Under the pieces are notes generated by a model. That model did no database searches, had not been told where the DNA came from, and was given only the letters and a program-made list of their open reading frames with translations. A DNA stretch of 11,272 bases from CAZGSG01 sp964528095 (GTDB lineage Bacteria; Bacteroidota; Bacteroidia; Chitinophagales; Chitinophagaceae), in contig CAZGSG010000191.1 of the NCBI GenBank assembly GCA_964528095.1, positions 1 to 11,272 of the forward strand, given 5' to 3'. Numbering within the stretch: position 1 is the first letter of the stretch; each line of letters opens with the position of its first letter. Below are positions 1 through 6,678 of the stretch, piece by piece. Made by a program: the position numbers and the translations under genes.

Positions 1-40
1 AGAGCGTGCGCATTTTTGTAGATTTATAAAAAGCTTCTGT

Positions 41-1183
41 ATGTCCTTTCGACTGCTAAAACTAGCGATCCTCTTTTTTTTGATCTATGGCTGTTCTTCT
101 ACTTCCCAGATACAGAAACGCTATACTCCTGATGATAAAACGGTATTTGATCTTATTGAACGGCTAAAAAAAAATCCTTCAGACGATGAAGCGGCAAAGC
201 TGTTGCCCGAAGCATATAAACAGGCCGCGGATGTACGCAAGAGTATTAATAACAGTAGTTACAATAATATTGGGTCAGGTGATCGATGGGCAGAAATATC
301 CAAACAGTTATTAGTAGCGCAGCAAATGTACACGGAAATCAAAGCCGTACCTGCTGCAAGTAAAGCCGTGCCCACCCCATGGGATCCGACGCTGAAAATA
401 CAGGAAGCTAAACAGAAAGCAGCGAGTGAATATTATGACCAGGGGGTGCAATACCTCTCGTATAATAATCGTCCATATGCGCAAAAGGCTTATGATATGT
501 TTGCAAAGGCAGGAAATATTTACCCTGGTTTCAGGGATACCAGGGAGAAAATGGCGCAGGCCATGGAAATGTCTACGATCAAAGTGGTGGTAAAGCCGGT
601 TAATTATTACAGCTATGGCTGGAACTACTGGGGGTTTCAAAATGATTACCTGCAATATAAAATAGTAAGAGATCTGAATAATTCTTCTTATCGTGATGTT
701 CGTTTCTATACGGAAGGGGATATGTACGCGGCTCACCTGCAGGCTGATCGTATAGTGGAACTAAATTTCAATGACCTGTATATCGGGCAGGTATATAATG
801 ATAACTATACCATCAACCGCAGCAAACAAATACAAACCGGTCAAACCAAATCATTGCCTCCGCGGCCCATTTATCAAACAGTATATGCTAAAGTGTATGT
901 GACGCGCAGGGTACTGCAAAGCCGGGCTTCACTGGAGTGCAGGATCTATGACAGGGTCTCCAACAGGATCATTTTATCAGATCGTTTTCCTGATAATTAT
1001 GCCTGGCGGCAGGAATCTGCGAGGTATACGGGAGATCAGCGTGCGCTTGAGCCAGCTGACTGGAGTTTGATCAATAATCCGTCCGGTGGCCGTCCGCCTG
1101 ACCGGAATGAACTTGCCCAACGTGTAGTGGATAATTGTTATAATCTATTGCTGAACCGCGTAAAGAATGGGGTGAGTTTTTAA
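41..1183 (+). CDS. Outer-membrane/periplasmic lipoprotein with TPR-like segment, function unknown
   Basis: The 380-residue product starts with a short basic segment and a hydrophobic stretch ending in L-I-Y-G-C, a lipobox with Cys18 as the likely lipidated residue, followed by Ser-Ser-Thr-Ser. This predicts a lipoprotein. Residues about 30-170 are helical and charged, and a stretch near residues 129-165 (YYDQG, then AYDMFAKAGNIYPG) looks like one or two TPR-type helical hairpins. The C-terminal half (about 178-380) is Tyr/Asn/Arg-rich and probably a beta-rich domain; I do not recognise its family. The ATG at 41 is chosen because it leads directly into the signal peptide; no Shine-Dalgarno is visible, as is usual in Bacteroidota. 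The next gene starts 39 bases downstream on the same strand, so the two are probably co-transcribed. An assembly or envelope role is possible but unproven. Confident as a gene and lipoprotein, not in function. Confidence 0.85.
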   Translation: MSFRLLKLAILFFLIYGCSSTSQIQKRYTPDDKTVFDLIERLKKNPSDDEAAKLLPEAYKQAADVRKSINNSSYNNIGSGDRWAEISKQLLVAQQMYTEIKAVPAASKAVPTPWDPTLKIQEAKQKAASEYYDQGVQYLSYNNRPYAQKAYDMFAKAGNIYPGFRDTREKMAQAMEMSTIKVVVKPVNYYSYGWNYWGFQNDYLQYKIVRDLNNSSYRDVRFYTEGDMYAAHLQADRIVELNFNDLYIGQVYNDNYTINRSKQIQTGQTKSLPPRPIYQTVYAKVYVTRRVLQSRASLECRIYDRVSNRIILSDRFPDNYAWRQESARYTGDQRALEPADWSLINNPSGGRPPDRNELAQRVVDNCYNLLLNRVKNGVSF

Positions 1184-1222
1184 AATTATATTATTATTTA
1201 GCAATCATAAAACAGTCAGTAT

Positions 1223-1654
1223 ATGAAAAAGATAATGGGCATAGCTATCGCGGCATTATTGTTTACCCAGGCATTGCAGGCACAGTTGCCAAAGGTTGCG
1301 AAAGCTGGCCCGGGTAAATTGTTGACCCAGTTTGCCAACGCAGTCAAGCCGGCATCATTTCTCAGTTCATGGACCGGAGAAAAAACTTCCTGGTTGGCTA
1401 AGGCGGGAAAAGTGACAGACGCGATCGGTATAGCGCAAAGTGTTAGTTCACTGGCAGGTTTTATAAAACCTGACATGTTTAAGAGTGGGTTCAATGTAGC
1501 CAGTCTTTTACAAACAGCCAATACGGTCAAAACCATAACAGATGCCACCGGCGTACTCAAAAGTCTTGAAGGCGGCTTAAAACCTGAGGCACTTTCAACC
1601 GGGTGGAATAAACAACGCACCGGATGGTTAAGTGCGCTGAACCTGTTAAAATGA
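1223..1654 (+). CDS. Small exported protein of ~40-residue tandem repeats, function unknown
   Basis: The product is 143 residues. A Lys-Lys n-region, a hydrophobic core (residues 6-15) and an A-L-Q-A-Q site give a clear Sec signal peptide, probably cleaved after Ala20. The mature part repeats: a Lys-Pro pair at 42-43, 82-83 and 120-121 is followed exactly 8 residues after the Lys by an aromatic residue (Trp50, Phe90, Trp128), and 15 residues after it by Trp in copies 1 and 3 (Trp57, Trp135). The repeat's second half carries T-D-A-x-G-[IV] at 65-70 and 106-111. This makes about two and a half units of roughly 40 residues, the last truncated at the C-terminus. There is no known domain I can name. 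The gene follows the lipoprotein gene by 39 bases and may encode its partner (inference from position). Real gene very likely; function unknown. Confidence 0.8.
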   Translation: MKKIMGIAIAALLFTQALQAQLPKVAKAGPGKLLTQFANAVKPASFLSSWTGEKTSWLAKAGKVTDAIGIAQSVSSLAGFIKPDMFKSGFNVASLLQTANTVKTITDATGVLKSLEGGLKPEALSTGWNKQRTGWLSALNLLK

Positions 1655-1737
1655 TCTCTGCGCTGTTCGATTAAATATCAACAGTTGACGGCTTCTATTA
1701 ACAAGCTGTAAAGGATACGGTATGCTGTATGCTATAA

Positions 1738-1761
1738 ATTCAATCCGGTAGTATATTGAAT
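1738..1761 (-). terminator. Weak hairpin after the minus-strand secreted-protein gene
   Basis: A 7-bp perfect inverted repeat (ATTCAAT at 1738-1744, ATTGAAT at 1755-1761) lies 4 bases past the stop of the minus-strand gene. Read on the minus strand it is followed by TTTATAGC, a poor U-tract. It could be a weak terminator between the two convergent genes; the stem is AT-rich, so confidence is low. Confidence 0.3.
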
Positions 1762-1765
1762 GTAG

Positions 1766-2998
1766 TCACCTGCTCCATATTTTCTTTGTTGCAGTAAATG
1801 TTTTACCGGTGACCTGGATGATCAGCAGGCTATTCGCATTACCCGGTGTTTGTAATAAAGTTGTATTCCACCCTTTTTCAACCTGTATCTGTCGTGTCCA
1901 TAAAAGTTGGCCGTTGGTATTCATTACCCGGAATGTGATTTCCTGTTTTTCATCGGCATATAAGCTGGCCGTGGCAGTGTTTGCCTCTGAGTAGAAAATA
2001 GTAAAAGCAGGGATGCTATTTATCTCTTTGCGAATAAATAATATGTTGGAATATACAAGTCTTCCTGCGGTGTTCAACTTCAACCGGTACCATGCATTTT
2101 TTACAAAGACGGCGGGATCGATAAATTGGAGCCGGGTTTGTTGAGAGGACGGACTTACCGGTAATTGCCGGACCGTATAAAAATTTCTGCCATCATCACT
2201 TTTTTCAAGTGAACAATCATAGGTAAAATCATTTTCTGAAAGCTCAACAGAAAAAGAAGCGTGCTCATCGCGGATAAACCCTGAAAAACTAATCACCCGT
2301 AGCGGCAACACGGCATTTACACAACCGGTGTTGAGGTATTGCGGAGTGATGGAATTATCGGGATTTGTGATCCATCTAACGCCTGCCCCTTCGGCAGAGC
2401 CCTGAAAAATAGTGAGGCTATTGGGTAAATAAAAACGCTCGTCCTGGGATATAAGTGTATTAGATCCATCATAACTCAGTATGCGCAGGAACCGGTCAAT
2501 ATTAAGCGGATCTGCTGCAGTGTTAGCGAAATTGCCGGTGGTTGTGGTTGTCCAGCTCGATGCGAGTGTTGTATTAAAATAAAGAACATAGAGATTTCCA
2601 CCTGTACAGAAATTACTGACATTATAAGAAGTTTGAAACACAGAAGGGATAACGAGTATCCGGCTGTTTGCAGGCACTATGCCTGTAACAAGAGGAGTAA
2701 GCCCGCAGGAACTGACAAGCGTTCCGCTACCTGTTGGGGCCGCCACCCAAATATTGGCAGTACGACCGTCTACAATGGGATCGGCGGCGCCCAGTGATAC
2801 CTGGGAATATTCAAACCTGATACGTTGTACATCGACAGGGCTGGCACCGGTATTAATAACGAAAAATTCATTGGCCCCTTCGGTACCGCAACTGTTGATC
2901 ATCGCGTATTCAAGAAAAGGTTGTTGCGCCTGAGCTGGAGGATTACAGCAAACGAGTCCCACCAATGCGGAAGTAATTAGTAATGGTATCATTTTCAT
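1766..2998 (-). CDS. Secreted protein with lamin-tail-like N-terminus and T9SS-type C-terminal sorting domain
   Basis: From the ATG at 2998 the product is 410 residues. The frame stays open upstream to 3046, but starting at 2998 puts the Lys-Met and hydrophobic core at the N-terminus, giving a normal signal peptide with likely cleavage after A-Q-A (residue 24). The next part (INSCGTEGANEFFVINTG and onward) resembles lamin-tail-type (LTD) domains of Bacteroidota surface proteins. The middle (PLRVISFSGF, then LEKSDDGRNFYTV) matches the fibronectin-III-like linker that often precedes sorting domains. The last ~75 residues have the type A sorting-domain pattern: a strand with N-G-Q-L-L, a G-W-N-T-T-L turn, and a final basic K-K-I-W-S-R strand. 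This predicts export by Sec and then the type IX system to the surface or medium. The canonical YPNP start of the sorting domain is replaced by F-Y-S-E-A-N. No enzymatic motif is visible. Domain calls are from family resemblance only. Confidence 0.82.
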   Translation of the reverse strand: MKMIPLLITSALVGLVCCNPPAQAQQPFLEYAMINSCGTEGANEFFVINTGASPVDVQRIRFEYSQVSLGAADPIVDGRTANIWVAAPTGSGTLVSSCGLTPLVTGIVPANSRILVIPSVFQTSYNVSNFCTGGNLYVLYFNTTLASSWTTTTTGNFANTAADPLNIDRFLRILSYDGSNTLISQDERFYLPNSLTIFQGSAEGAGVRWITNPDNSITPQYLNTGCVNAVLPLRVISFSGFIRDEHASFSVELSENDFTYDCSLEKSDDGRNFYTVRQLPVSPSSQQTRLQFIDPAVFVKNAWYRLKLNTAGRLVYSNILFIRKEINSIPAFTIFYSEANTATASLYADEKQEITFRVMNTNGQLLWTRQIQVEKGWNTTLLQTPGNANSLLIIQVTGKTFTATKKIWSR

Positions 2999-3248
2999 GT
3001 GGTAAATCTTTAAATGGTTAAAAGATCTGTGTTTAGTAACACTCACATGGAAGAAGGGGCTTTAAGAAACAGGTGGCAGCAAAAATTGAACCGGGAACCT
3101 GTAAGTCGCTTCCCGGAACTGAAGTCAGCAGAAAATGCGGAAACTGTAGATTTAATAAATGCGGTTGTTTGTAAAACAGGGAAAGAAATGGACAAAGGGT
3201 TTATCGCGGGCCATCCTGGAATCAAACTACTGGTAGGACATTTCTTCC

Positions 3249-3283
3249 AAAAAACAAGGCCAGGTGTAGAAATACCCGGCCTT
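3249..3283 (-). terminator. Rho-independent terminator-like hairpin, minus strand
   Basis: The arms AAGGCCAGGT (3256-3265) and ACCCGGCCTT (3274-3283) pair over 10 positions with one mismatch around an 8-base loop. On the minus strand the stem is followed by G and six T (plus-strand A-run 3249-3254). The shape is right for an intrinsic terminator, but no confident minus-strand gene lies upstream (3284-3688). It may end an unannotated transcript or stop antisense readthrough. On the plus strand there is no T-run. Confidence 0.45.
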
Positions 3284-3392
3284 AACCAAAACTAACTGCT
3301 TATGAGAAATATTTCAAGAATCCTGTTTATTGGATCCGTTTTTAGTTCAAAAGTTTAATCCTAAAATAAACATTTTTTAATCAATTTCCAGA

Positions 3393-3400
3393 TATGTTTG
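3393..3400 (+). promoter_or_regulatory. Possible Bacteroidota -7 promoter box
   Basis: TATGTTTG fits the TAnnTTTG -7 consensus of Bacteroidota sigma-ABfr promoters. No good -33 TTTG element is visible at the expected distance, so the call is weak. If used, transcription would start near 3405 and give a ~285-base leader to the first kinase gene, containing the hairpins at 3406-3432 and 3552-3585. Confidence 0.3.
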
Positions 3401-3405
3401 ACAAC

Positions 3406-3432
3406 CGGCAATTTTATTTATGCCGTTTTTTT
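3406..3432 (+). terminator. Short stem plus T-run, possible attenuator
   Basis: CGGCA (3406-3410) and TGCCG (3421-3425) form a 5-bp GC-rich stem with a 10-base AT loop, followed at once by seven T (3426-3432). It lies directly after the TAnnTTTG box. The short stem makes it a weak terminator or attenuator candidate only. Confidence 0.25.
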
Positions 3433-3551
3433 ACTGATGCTAAAACAGGGCAAATATGCATTAGAAATCATGCTGCGGCAAGCCGCTTTGGAGGAACTGG
3501 GTAAATAGCTGATTGAGCTGTGTCGGCTGTGTTTCCAGCACTTTTTTCTCA

Positions 3552-3585
3552 GCCGCAAACCCCTTTTAGAGGGGGAAATTGCGGC
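3552..3585. repeat. Strong GC-rich hairpin in the leader of the kinase operon
   Basis: A perfect 7-bp outer stem (GCCGCAA at 3552-3558, TTGCGGC at 3579-3585) encloses an inner CCCCT/AGGGG stem (3560-3564 and 3570-3574) with a 5-base loop. Neither strand has a T-run after it, so it is not a standard terminator. It may be a folded leader element, a processing site or part of a small RNA. Confidence 0.5.
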
Positions 3586-3642
3586 CCACAATTCAAACAC
3601 CTGTTTGTACAATTCATAACGGGAAAGGGGCAGTCAATGGAT

Positions 3643-3649
3643 AGGAGGT
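3643..3649 (+). promoter_or_regulatory. Perfect Shine-Dalgarno serving an upstream mini-ORF
   Basis: AGGAGGT is a full match to the anti-Shine-Dalgarno and stands out in a window where the other genes lack one. It sits 40 bases before the kinase ATG at 3689, too far to serve it directly. It is correctly spaced for ATG 3658 (8 bases) and close to ATG 3654 (4 bases). Neither is in frame with the kinase. Confidence 0.45.
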
Positions 3650-3657
3650 AAAAATGA

Positions 3658-3684
3658 ATGATAAAACGTAGTATTTTGCTATAA
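3658..3684 (+). CDS. Possible 8-codon upstream ORF (leader peptide)
   Basis: ATG at 3658, 8 bases after a perfect AGGAGGT, opens an 8-residue frame (MIKRSILL) that stops with TAA at 3682-3684, 4 bases before the kinase start at 3689. The layout fits translational coupling by reinitiation. A second ATG at 3654 gives a 5-codon frame ending at 3671. No codon bias pointing to amino-acid attenuation is evident. It may be chance, but the SD-to-ATG spacing and the position of the stop fit well. Confidence 0.3.
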   Translation: MIKRSILL

Positions 3685-3688
3685 GCTA

Positions 3689-4744
3689 ATGATCAAACTT
3701 CCCCGTTATACAAAAAAGGACCGCATGCTCTTACTATGGATCATGATCCCTTTTACTATTTTACTCAATACGGTCATTTTTGGCCCAGCGATATTTTCCA
3801 ACTGGTTGCTCTTCATTATTGCCATGCCGGTGACGCTGCTGGTTATGTCGACCGCTTTTCTATTATATGGGCAACTGGCCAACCTGCTACGTCAACGATT
3901 TCCCCGGGATGAAGATTTTTTTAAAAAAGCCATGATCCTGATCATGCTTTTCCTGATCATTTCTGCGCTGATCCTTTTCGGTCTGTTTGGGATTTTTTAT
4001 GCCATCGGATTGCTGGCCAGTACGGACACTGAACACAGTTTTACCTGGGCCTTTGTTATAACCGGTATCCTGAATATTTTTCTTACATTTTTAAGCGAGG
4101 GTGTAACGAGGTTTGAAAGCTGGAAAACGAATCTTACTGAAACAGAACAACTAAAAGTGGCCTATAAACAAAGCCAGTTGATGGGTTTAAAAAGCCAGGT
4201 GAACCCGCATTTCCTTTTTAATAGCCTCAATTCATTATCGGGCCTGATACAGGAGAATACGGCAGCGGCTGAGAAATTCCTGAATGAAATGAGTAAGGTC
4301 TATCGTTATATGCTTCGCAACGAGGAAGAACAACTGGTGCCGCTCTCTACGGAGATCCAATTCATCCAATCTTATTTTTCCTTGCTGAAGGTGAGATACA
4401 CGGACGCTATACTCCTTGACATAAACATCAGGGAAAAAGACAAGGAGGGTCTATTACCGCCGCTTAGCCTGCAGGTGATCATAGAGAATGCGCTGTTTCA
4501 GAATAAGACAGAGAAAAATTCGCCACTGTACCTGGACATTTCTTCTGGCGAAGCGGGTTATATCATGGTGACTAATAATATACAGCCAAGAATAATGACC
4601 GAGGCATCGGATCACGAAGCGGGACTGGATAATCTTATAAAGAAATACCGTTTACTGTCATCTGAGCCCGTGCTGATAGAGGATAATGGACAGGAGAGAA
4701 GGATCATTCTTCCATTTGTGCATAAAAAGGAGGATGCGGCATGA
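3689..4744 (+). CDS. LytS/YehU-type membrane histidine kinase with degenerate N-box
   Basis: The product is 351 residues. Four hydrophobic segments (about 13-31, 39-60, 81-109, 118-136) place the N-terminus in the inner membrane without a large sensor domain. A short coiled linker leads to the His_kinase (PF06580) signature K-S-Q-V-N-P-H-F-L-F-N, with His174 the predicted phospho-acceptor. The family blocks LSKVYRYMLRN-like (200-210), LPPLSLQ (255-261) and GLDNLIKKY near the C-terminus are present. The N-box, normally ENAxKHN, reads E265-N-A-L-F-Q-N271: Glu and Asn are kept but Lys-His is replaced by Phe-Gln, unlike its neighbour. Mg-ATP handling may be weakened, though the first Asn remains. 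The stop overlaps the start of the second kinase by ATGA, so the two are translationally coupled and probably made in equal amounts. A heterodimer with the second kinase is plausible (inference). Confidence 0.92.
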   Translation: MIKLPRYTKKDRMLLLWIMIPFTILLNTVIFGPAIFSNWLLFIIAMPVTLLVMSTAFLLYGQLANLLRQRFPRDEDFFKKAMILIMLFLIISALILFGLFGIFYAIGLLASTDTEHSFTWAFVITGILNIFLTFLSEGVTRFESWKTNLTETEQLKVAYKQSQLMGLKSQVNPHFLFNSLNSLSGLIQENTAAAEKFLNEMSKVYRYMLRNEEEQLVPLSTEIQFIQSYFSLLKVRYTDAILLDINIREKDKEGLLPPLSLQVIIENALFQNKTEKNSPLYLDISSGEAGYIMVTNNIQPRIMTEASDHEAGLDNLIKKYRLLSSEPVLIEDNGQERRIILPFVHKKEDAA

Positions 4745-5850
4745 TCAGATTAGTGAAAGCAACACGTGTACAATGGTATTCTTTTATGGCAGCGATGCCG
4801 CTGGTAGACCTGGGGCTGAATATGATCATCTTTGATGAACGGCTGTTTCGCGATTACCGGATCTGGCTGATCTCTTTTCCATTGATCTGGTGCGTAGGTT
4901 TGCTCACCTGGTACGGCCATGTGGTGTATGATAGCTGGGCACAAAAAACGTTTCCCGCGTTGAGTCAAAGTGCCAGGCGCATCTTTACAAAATGCCTGGT
5001 CGTGTTCATGATCATGTCGCCCTCTGTTATCCTGGTCTTTATTTTTTATGATAGGATCCATTTACTGGAGTATGAATTGAAAGTATCGGACCTGAAGCTG
5101 GGCGTACTTGTTGGCTTTTCGGTGAACCTGATCTTCCTGACCCTTTGGGAAGCAATGTACATCATGGAAAAACAAAAGGAGAGCCTGGGAGAGAAAGAAC
5201 TCGTTCGCCAGATGTCGTTGCAACAGGAATTTGAAATACTGAAGAGCCAGGTGAACCCGCATTTTCTTTTTAATTGTTTTAATACCCTGTCATCACTTAT
5301 AGTAGAAGATCCTAAAAGGGCGGAAATATTCCTGGATGAATTGAGCAAAGTGTACCGGTATCTTTTAAGAAATAATGAAACAGGGCTATCTACCTTGAAA
5401 AATGAATTACATTTTATCGAATCATATTTTCGCCTGCTTAAAACAAGACATGGGGAAGCTGTGCAGTTCAATGTGGAGGCAGACAAACGATATGATAATT
5501 ACCTGCTGCCTTCTCTCAGCCTGCAATTGCTGGTAGAAAATGCGGTAAAGCATAATGTATTATCGAAGAATAAACCGCTTATTATCGAAGTATTTACTAC
5601 TGCGGGGAACAGGTTGGTGGTCAATAATAACCTGCAGCGAAGAACAGTGAAGGGTTTGTCCAATCATGTCGGGTTGGATAATATCAAGAATAAGTACGAC
5701 CTGCTGATGCAAAAAGGCTTCCAGGTGATGGAAGAAGGTAAGAGCTTTACCGTTGTATTGCCGCTGATCTGGAACAATAACAATATAGAGAAGAAGTGGA
5801 TGCCGGCGCATGTAAATACGCATGAAATAAATCCTGACATTTTAAAATAA
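4741..5850 (+). CDS. LytS/YehU-type membrane histidine kinase (intact sister)
   Basis: The product is 369 residues, homologous over its length to the preceding kinase and with its phospho-acceptor His at the same residue number (174, in K-S-Q-V-N-P-H-F-L-F-N). Four hydrophobic segments (about 13-31, 41-60, 85-103, 119-136) form the membrane part; a charged helix (140-165) leads to the kinase core. The N-box E266-N-A-V-K-H-N272 is canonical, as is L-L-P-S-L-S-L-Q before it; N-N-L-Q and G-L-D-N-I-K-N-K-Y follow. It is expected to autophosphorylate and pass phosphate to the LytTR regulator encoded 6 bases downstream. About 20 extra polar residues trail the catalytic domain (from W-N-N-N-N), absent in its sister. 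The ATG lies inside the stop of the upstream gene. The signal sensed is unknown. The pair probably arose by gene duplication. Confidence 0.94.
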   Translation: MIRLVKATRVQWYSFMAAMPLVDLGLNMIIFDERLFRDYRIWLISFPLIWCVGLLTWYGHVVYDSWAQKTFPALSQSARRIFTKCLVVFMIMSPSVILVFIFYDRIHLLEYELKVSDLKLGVLVGFSVNLIFLTLWEAMYIMEKQKESLGEKELVRQMSLQQEFEILKSQVNPHFLFNCFNTLSSLIVEDPKRAEIFLDELSKVYRYLLRNNETGLSTLKNELHFIESYFRLLKTRHGEAVQFNVEADKRYDNYLLPSLSLQLLVENAVKHNVLSKNKPLIIEVFTTAGNRLVVNNNLQRRTVKGLSNHVGLDNIKNKYDLLMQKGFQVMEEGKSFTVVLPLIWNNNNIEKKWMPAHVNTHEINPDILK

Positions 5851-5856
5851 ATAAAC

Positions 5857-6636
5857 ATGAGAGTTTTAATTGTTGAAGACGAAGAACTGGCCGTCAAGAA
5901 GATTCGCAAGACCCTGATAGCAGTAGCCCCGCACGTTGAGGTTGTAGGGGTAACGGATAGTATTTCCTCTACCGTGAACTGGGTAGAAGAAAACCCCACA
6001 CCGGATCTTATTTTGATGGATATAGAATTATCAGACGGACAGAGTTTCGAAATATTTAACCGCGTAGCGATCAAAAGCCCGGTTATATTCACTACTTCCT
6101 ATGATGAGTACGCGCTAAAGGCATTCAAGGTAAATAGTCTTGATTATTTGCTGAAGCCGATACAGCAGGAAGACCTTGAAGCGGCATTGAAGAAGCTGGA
6201 TACAATGAAAGAGCTCTACAAAAATAATAATTCCAGCCAGGATGTAAGTATCGATAATCTTGTAAAGGAATTACAGCAAAAACTGCAACCTAAAGAATAC
6301 AGAAAACGTTTCCTGGTAAAACATGCACAAAAGCTGGTATCGGTAGAGGTGGAGGAGATCGCTTATTTCTTCAGCGATGGACGGCTGAATTTTTTTAAGA
6401 CCTACGATAACAAAAAATTCGTAGTGGATTACACCATGGATGAATTGGAGGACATGCTCGATCCGGAACGATATTTCCGCATTAGCCGGTCATTCTATAT
6501 CTCTGTGAACAGTGTAGACCAGATACATGATTATTTTGGTAATCGTCTGATGCTGCAATTAAAACCAGCGGTGGACAAAGAGTCAATAGTGAGCAGGGAG
6601 AAAGTAACAGATTTTAAAAAGTGGATGGGGAAATAA
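5857..6636 (+). CDS. LytTR-family response regulator
   Basis: The product is 259 residues. Residues 1-115 form a receiver domain with acidic residues D8/E9, the phospho-acceptor Asp55 in L-I-L-M-D-I-E, Thr79-Thr80 at the switch position and Lys100-Pro101 at the end of strand 5. A polar linker (about 118-146) leads to a LytTR DNA-binding domain (about 150-256) with the typical S-D-G-R, D-E-L-E and Y-F-R-I-S-R-S-F-Y-I segments. It should bind direct-repeat operators as a dimer when phosphorylated. The gene is 6 bases after the second kinase and completes the operon, so it is the likely partner of both kinases. Its targets cannot be read from the window. The next gene converges on it with only 42 bases between stops and no clear terminator. 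Confidence 0.95.
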   Translation: MRVLIVEDEELAVKKIRKTLIAVAPHVEVVGVTDSISSTVNWVEENPTPDLILMDIELSDGQSFEIFNRVAIKSPVIFTTSYDEYALKAFKVNSLDYLLKPIQQEDLEAALKKLDTMKELYKNNNSSQDVSIDNLVKELQQKLQPKEYRKRFLVKHAQKLVSVEVEEIAYFFSDGRLNFFKTYDNKKFVVDYTMDELEDMLDPERYFRISRSFYISVNSVDQIHDYFGNRLMLQLKPAVDKESIVSREKVTDFKKWMGK

Positions 6637-6678
6637 ACAACTACAAACGCGGGGGTATAACAAATAGCCGGTTCAGTC

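Larger units (their letters stand above)
2999..3688. other. 690-base intergenic region with hairpins but no convincing gene
   Basis: This stretch separates the divergently transcribed secreted-protein gene and the two-component operon. Open frames of 60-93 codons exist but have unconvincing composition, no family resemblance and no initiation signal. What can be seen is a minus-strand terminator-like hairpin (3249-3283), a TAnnTTTG box (3393-3400), a short stem with a T-run (3406-3432), a strong GC-rich hairpin (3552-3585), and a Shine-Dalgarno with a mini-ORF just before the kinase gene. It must also hold the promoters of both flanking transcripts. A small RNA or long structured leader between 3393 and 3600 is possible. 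Confidence 0.6.

Noticed and set aside
1766..2998. Lipoprotein reading of the secreted protein from its Cys-Cys in the signal peptide
   Set aside because: The residues before the cysteines (G-L-V-C-C) do not form a good lipobox, and a normal A-Q-A cleavage site follows.
3014..3295. Plus-strand 93-codon frame between the secreted-protein gene and the kinase operon
   Set aside because: It overlaps the 5' end and leader of the minus-strand gene, has no family resemblance or initiation signal, and runs through a terminator-like hairpin.
3437..3508. Plus-strand 23-codon frame with plausible-looking helical peptide, considered as a transposase relic
   Set aside because: Too short, no recognisable transposase motif, no flanking target-site duplication or terminal repeats.
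3517..3532. Direct repeat GCTGTGT (two copies, 2 bases apart), considered as a LytTR operator
   Set aside because: The spacing and sequence do not fit the usual LytTR direct repeats, and the pair is short enough to be chance.
3418..3612. Minus-strand 64-codon frame in the same intergenic region
   Set aside because: Its composition (Ser/Lys/Cys-rich, no domain) fits chance, and it is built largely across the strong hairpin at 3552-3585.
5046..6092. Long minus-strand open frames opposite the second kinase and the regulator
   Set aside because: They are shadows of strongly coding plus-strand genes and have no recognisable domains.
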